Assembly: GCF_009827545.1 (NCBI RefSeq)
Contig: NZ_WTYS01000001.1
Span: forward strand, 2,629,772-2,693,771
From: Pontixanthobacter gangjinensis
GTDB lineage: Bacteria > Pseudomonadota > Alphaproteobacteria > Sphingomonadales > Sphingomonadaceae
DNA length: 64,000 bases
Direction: 5' to 3'
Under the pieces are notes generated by a model. That model saw only the letters and a list, made by a program, of their open reading frames with translations. It was not told the DNA's origin and made no database searches. Both the position numbers and the translations under genes were made by a program. Positions 63,569 to 64,000 of the stretch are shown here, piece by piece. Numbering within the stretch: the first letter of the stretch is position 1; each line of letters opens with the position of its first letter.

Positions 63569-63853
63569 TTACGCAGCATAGCTGTTACAGCCCCAGCGCT
63601 TCCAATTCTTCACCCTTGGGCATTTGCTGACTTTGGTGATCCACAAATCAAACACCCGCGGTTCGCGCAAACACGCAAAATAGCCCACCAAATGCACCAC
63701 AATCGGTACCGGAATGATCCAGAAGCTCTTTAGAATCAGAAACGCCTCTGCCGTAACCAGCATATTGAGAATGAAGAAATTCATCGTCACCCCGCCAAAC
63801 ATTTGCGGTCTGGTCAGCGCCCTGTGGACGGGATGGCGGACAAGGTTGCTCAT
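63569..63853 (-). CDS. virB3: VirB3-type secretion protein
   Basis: A 94-residue membrane protein with the family start (VRHPVHRALTRPQMFGGV) and two close hydrophobic stretches (NFFILNMLVTAEAFLIL and SFWIIPVPIVVHLVGY). VirB3 works with VirB4 in pilus assembly. It is 23 bases before virB4 in the direction of transcription. Confidence 0.92.
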   Translation of the reverse strand: MSNLVRHPVHRALTRPQMFGGVTMNFFILNMLVTAEAFLILKSFWIIPVPIVVHLVGYFACLREPRVFDLWITKVSKCPRVKNWKRWGCNSYAA

Positions 63854-63859
63854 CGCCTT

Positions 63860-64000
63860 TTAACCCGCCGCCCCCTGAATCCCGGCCACGATAGTGCCCG
63901 CACCGAACAAGATAAAGACGCCGATGATCACTGTCGCGCCGAACCGCCAGTTCATCCGGCCGGTCAGCATCATGAAGCCGATTGCGGCCACCGCCATCAC
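63860..64000 (-). CDS. virB2: VirB2-type pilin, C-terminal part
   Basis: The frame runs off the window end. The 46 residues present (VMAVAAIGFMMLTGRMNWRF, then GATVIIGVFILFGAGTIVAG, and the end) have the two hydrophobic segments and short cytoplasmic loop (TGRMNWR) of VirB2 pilins. The signal peptide lies outside the window. It is 6 bases before virB3. Confidence 0.9.
   Translation of the reverse strand: MMAVAAIGFMMLTGRMNWRFGATVIIGVFILFGAGTIVAGIQGAAG

Overview
The window looks like a chromosomal segment of an alphaproteobacterium of the order Sphingomonadales, most likely family Erythrobacteraceae. This is inferred from gene content and order: GcrA, the F1-ATPase zeta inhibitor (DUF1476), a crtW-crtZ carotenoid pair, a chromosomal virB block, and the rimP-nusA-ylxR-infB-rbfA / truB-rpsO-pnp order. 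No database search was possible, so this assignment is from recognition only.

Layout. (1) 1-2.3 kb: the edge of a mobile region, with a DUF2924 protein overlapping a large serine recombinase, a stretch rich in CCCTGTT/AACAGGG repeats, and tRNA-Ser(CGA). (2) 2.4-13.4 kb: general chromosome with hspQ, an ABC-2 permease, gcrA, modABC, DUF1993, a DUF481 outer-membrane protein, two exported proteins of unknown role, a spermidine-synthase-like protein and a succinylglutamate desuccinylase/aspartoacylase-family protein. (3) 13.5-17.4 kb: pnp, rpsO and truB on the minus strand. (4) 17.4-28.2 kb: a block inserted between truB and rbfA. It holds a sodium/solute symporter divergent from a GH36 alpha-galactosidase-glpD-galT-galK operon, then an M50 protease, a GNAT enzyme, tdk and an AbgT-type transporter. 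(5) 28.2-35.6 kb: the rimP-nusA-ylxR-infB-rbfA translation operon, with two tandem PaaI-type thioesterases and a DUF1697 protein placed between infB and rbfA. (6) 35.9-38.0 kb: an exported unknown protein and a subtilisin-like protease. (7) 38.3-44.6 kb: the most unusual region, a psp envelope-stress locus. An AMIN-domain secretin lies downstream of pspF. Opposite pspF, a sigma-54 promoter drives a 54-residue membrane peptide, pspA, pspB, pspC and five further small proteins, each with one N-terminal membrane helix and a PspB-like coiled coil. (8) 44.6-53.1 kb: sufE, DUF454, crtZ/crtW, a thioesterase, leuC and leuD with a possible leucine leader peptide, a quinone oxidoreductase, the ATPase zeta subunit, bolA, a CGFS glutaredoxin, a NUDIX protein and tRNA-Arg(TCT). 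(9) 53.2-56.8 kb: ppk1 and ppx in an overlapping pair. (10) 57.0-64.0 kb: a type IV secretion block in the order virB2-B3-B4-B6-B9-B10-B11, with virB2 cut by the window end.

How the parts work together. The translation/RNA-decay genes are housekeeping. The galactose genes make a near-complete route from an alpha-galactoside to UDP-galactose; the embedded glpD suggests that a glycerol-linked galactoside may be the natural substrate. The psp genes form a regulator, promoter and effector unit. Its neighbouring secretin belongs to the protein class known to induce Psp in other bacteria, so the secretin and the response may be linked functionally here. I rank the expanded psp locus as the best candidate for an undescribed system.
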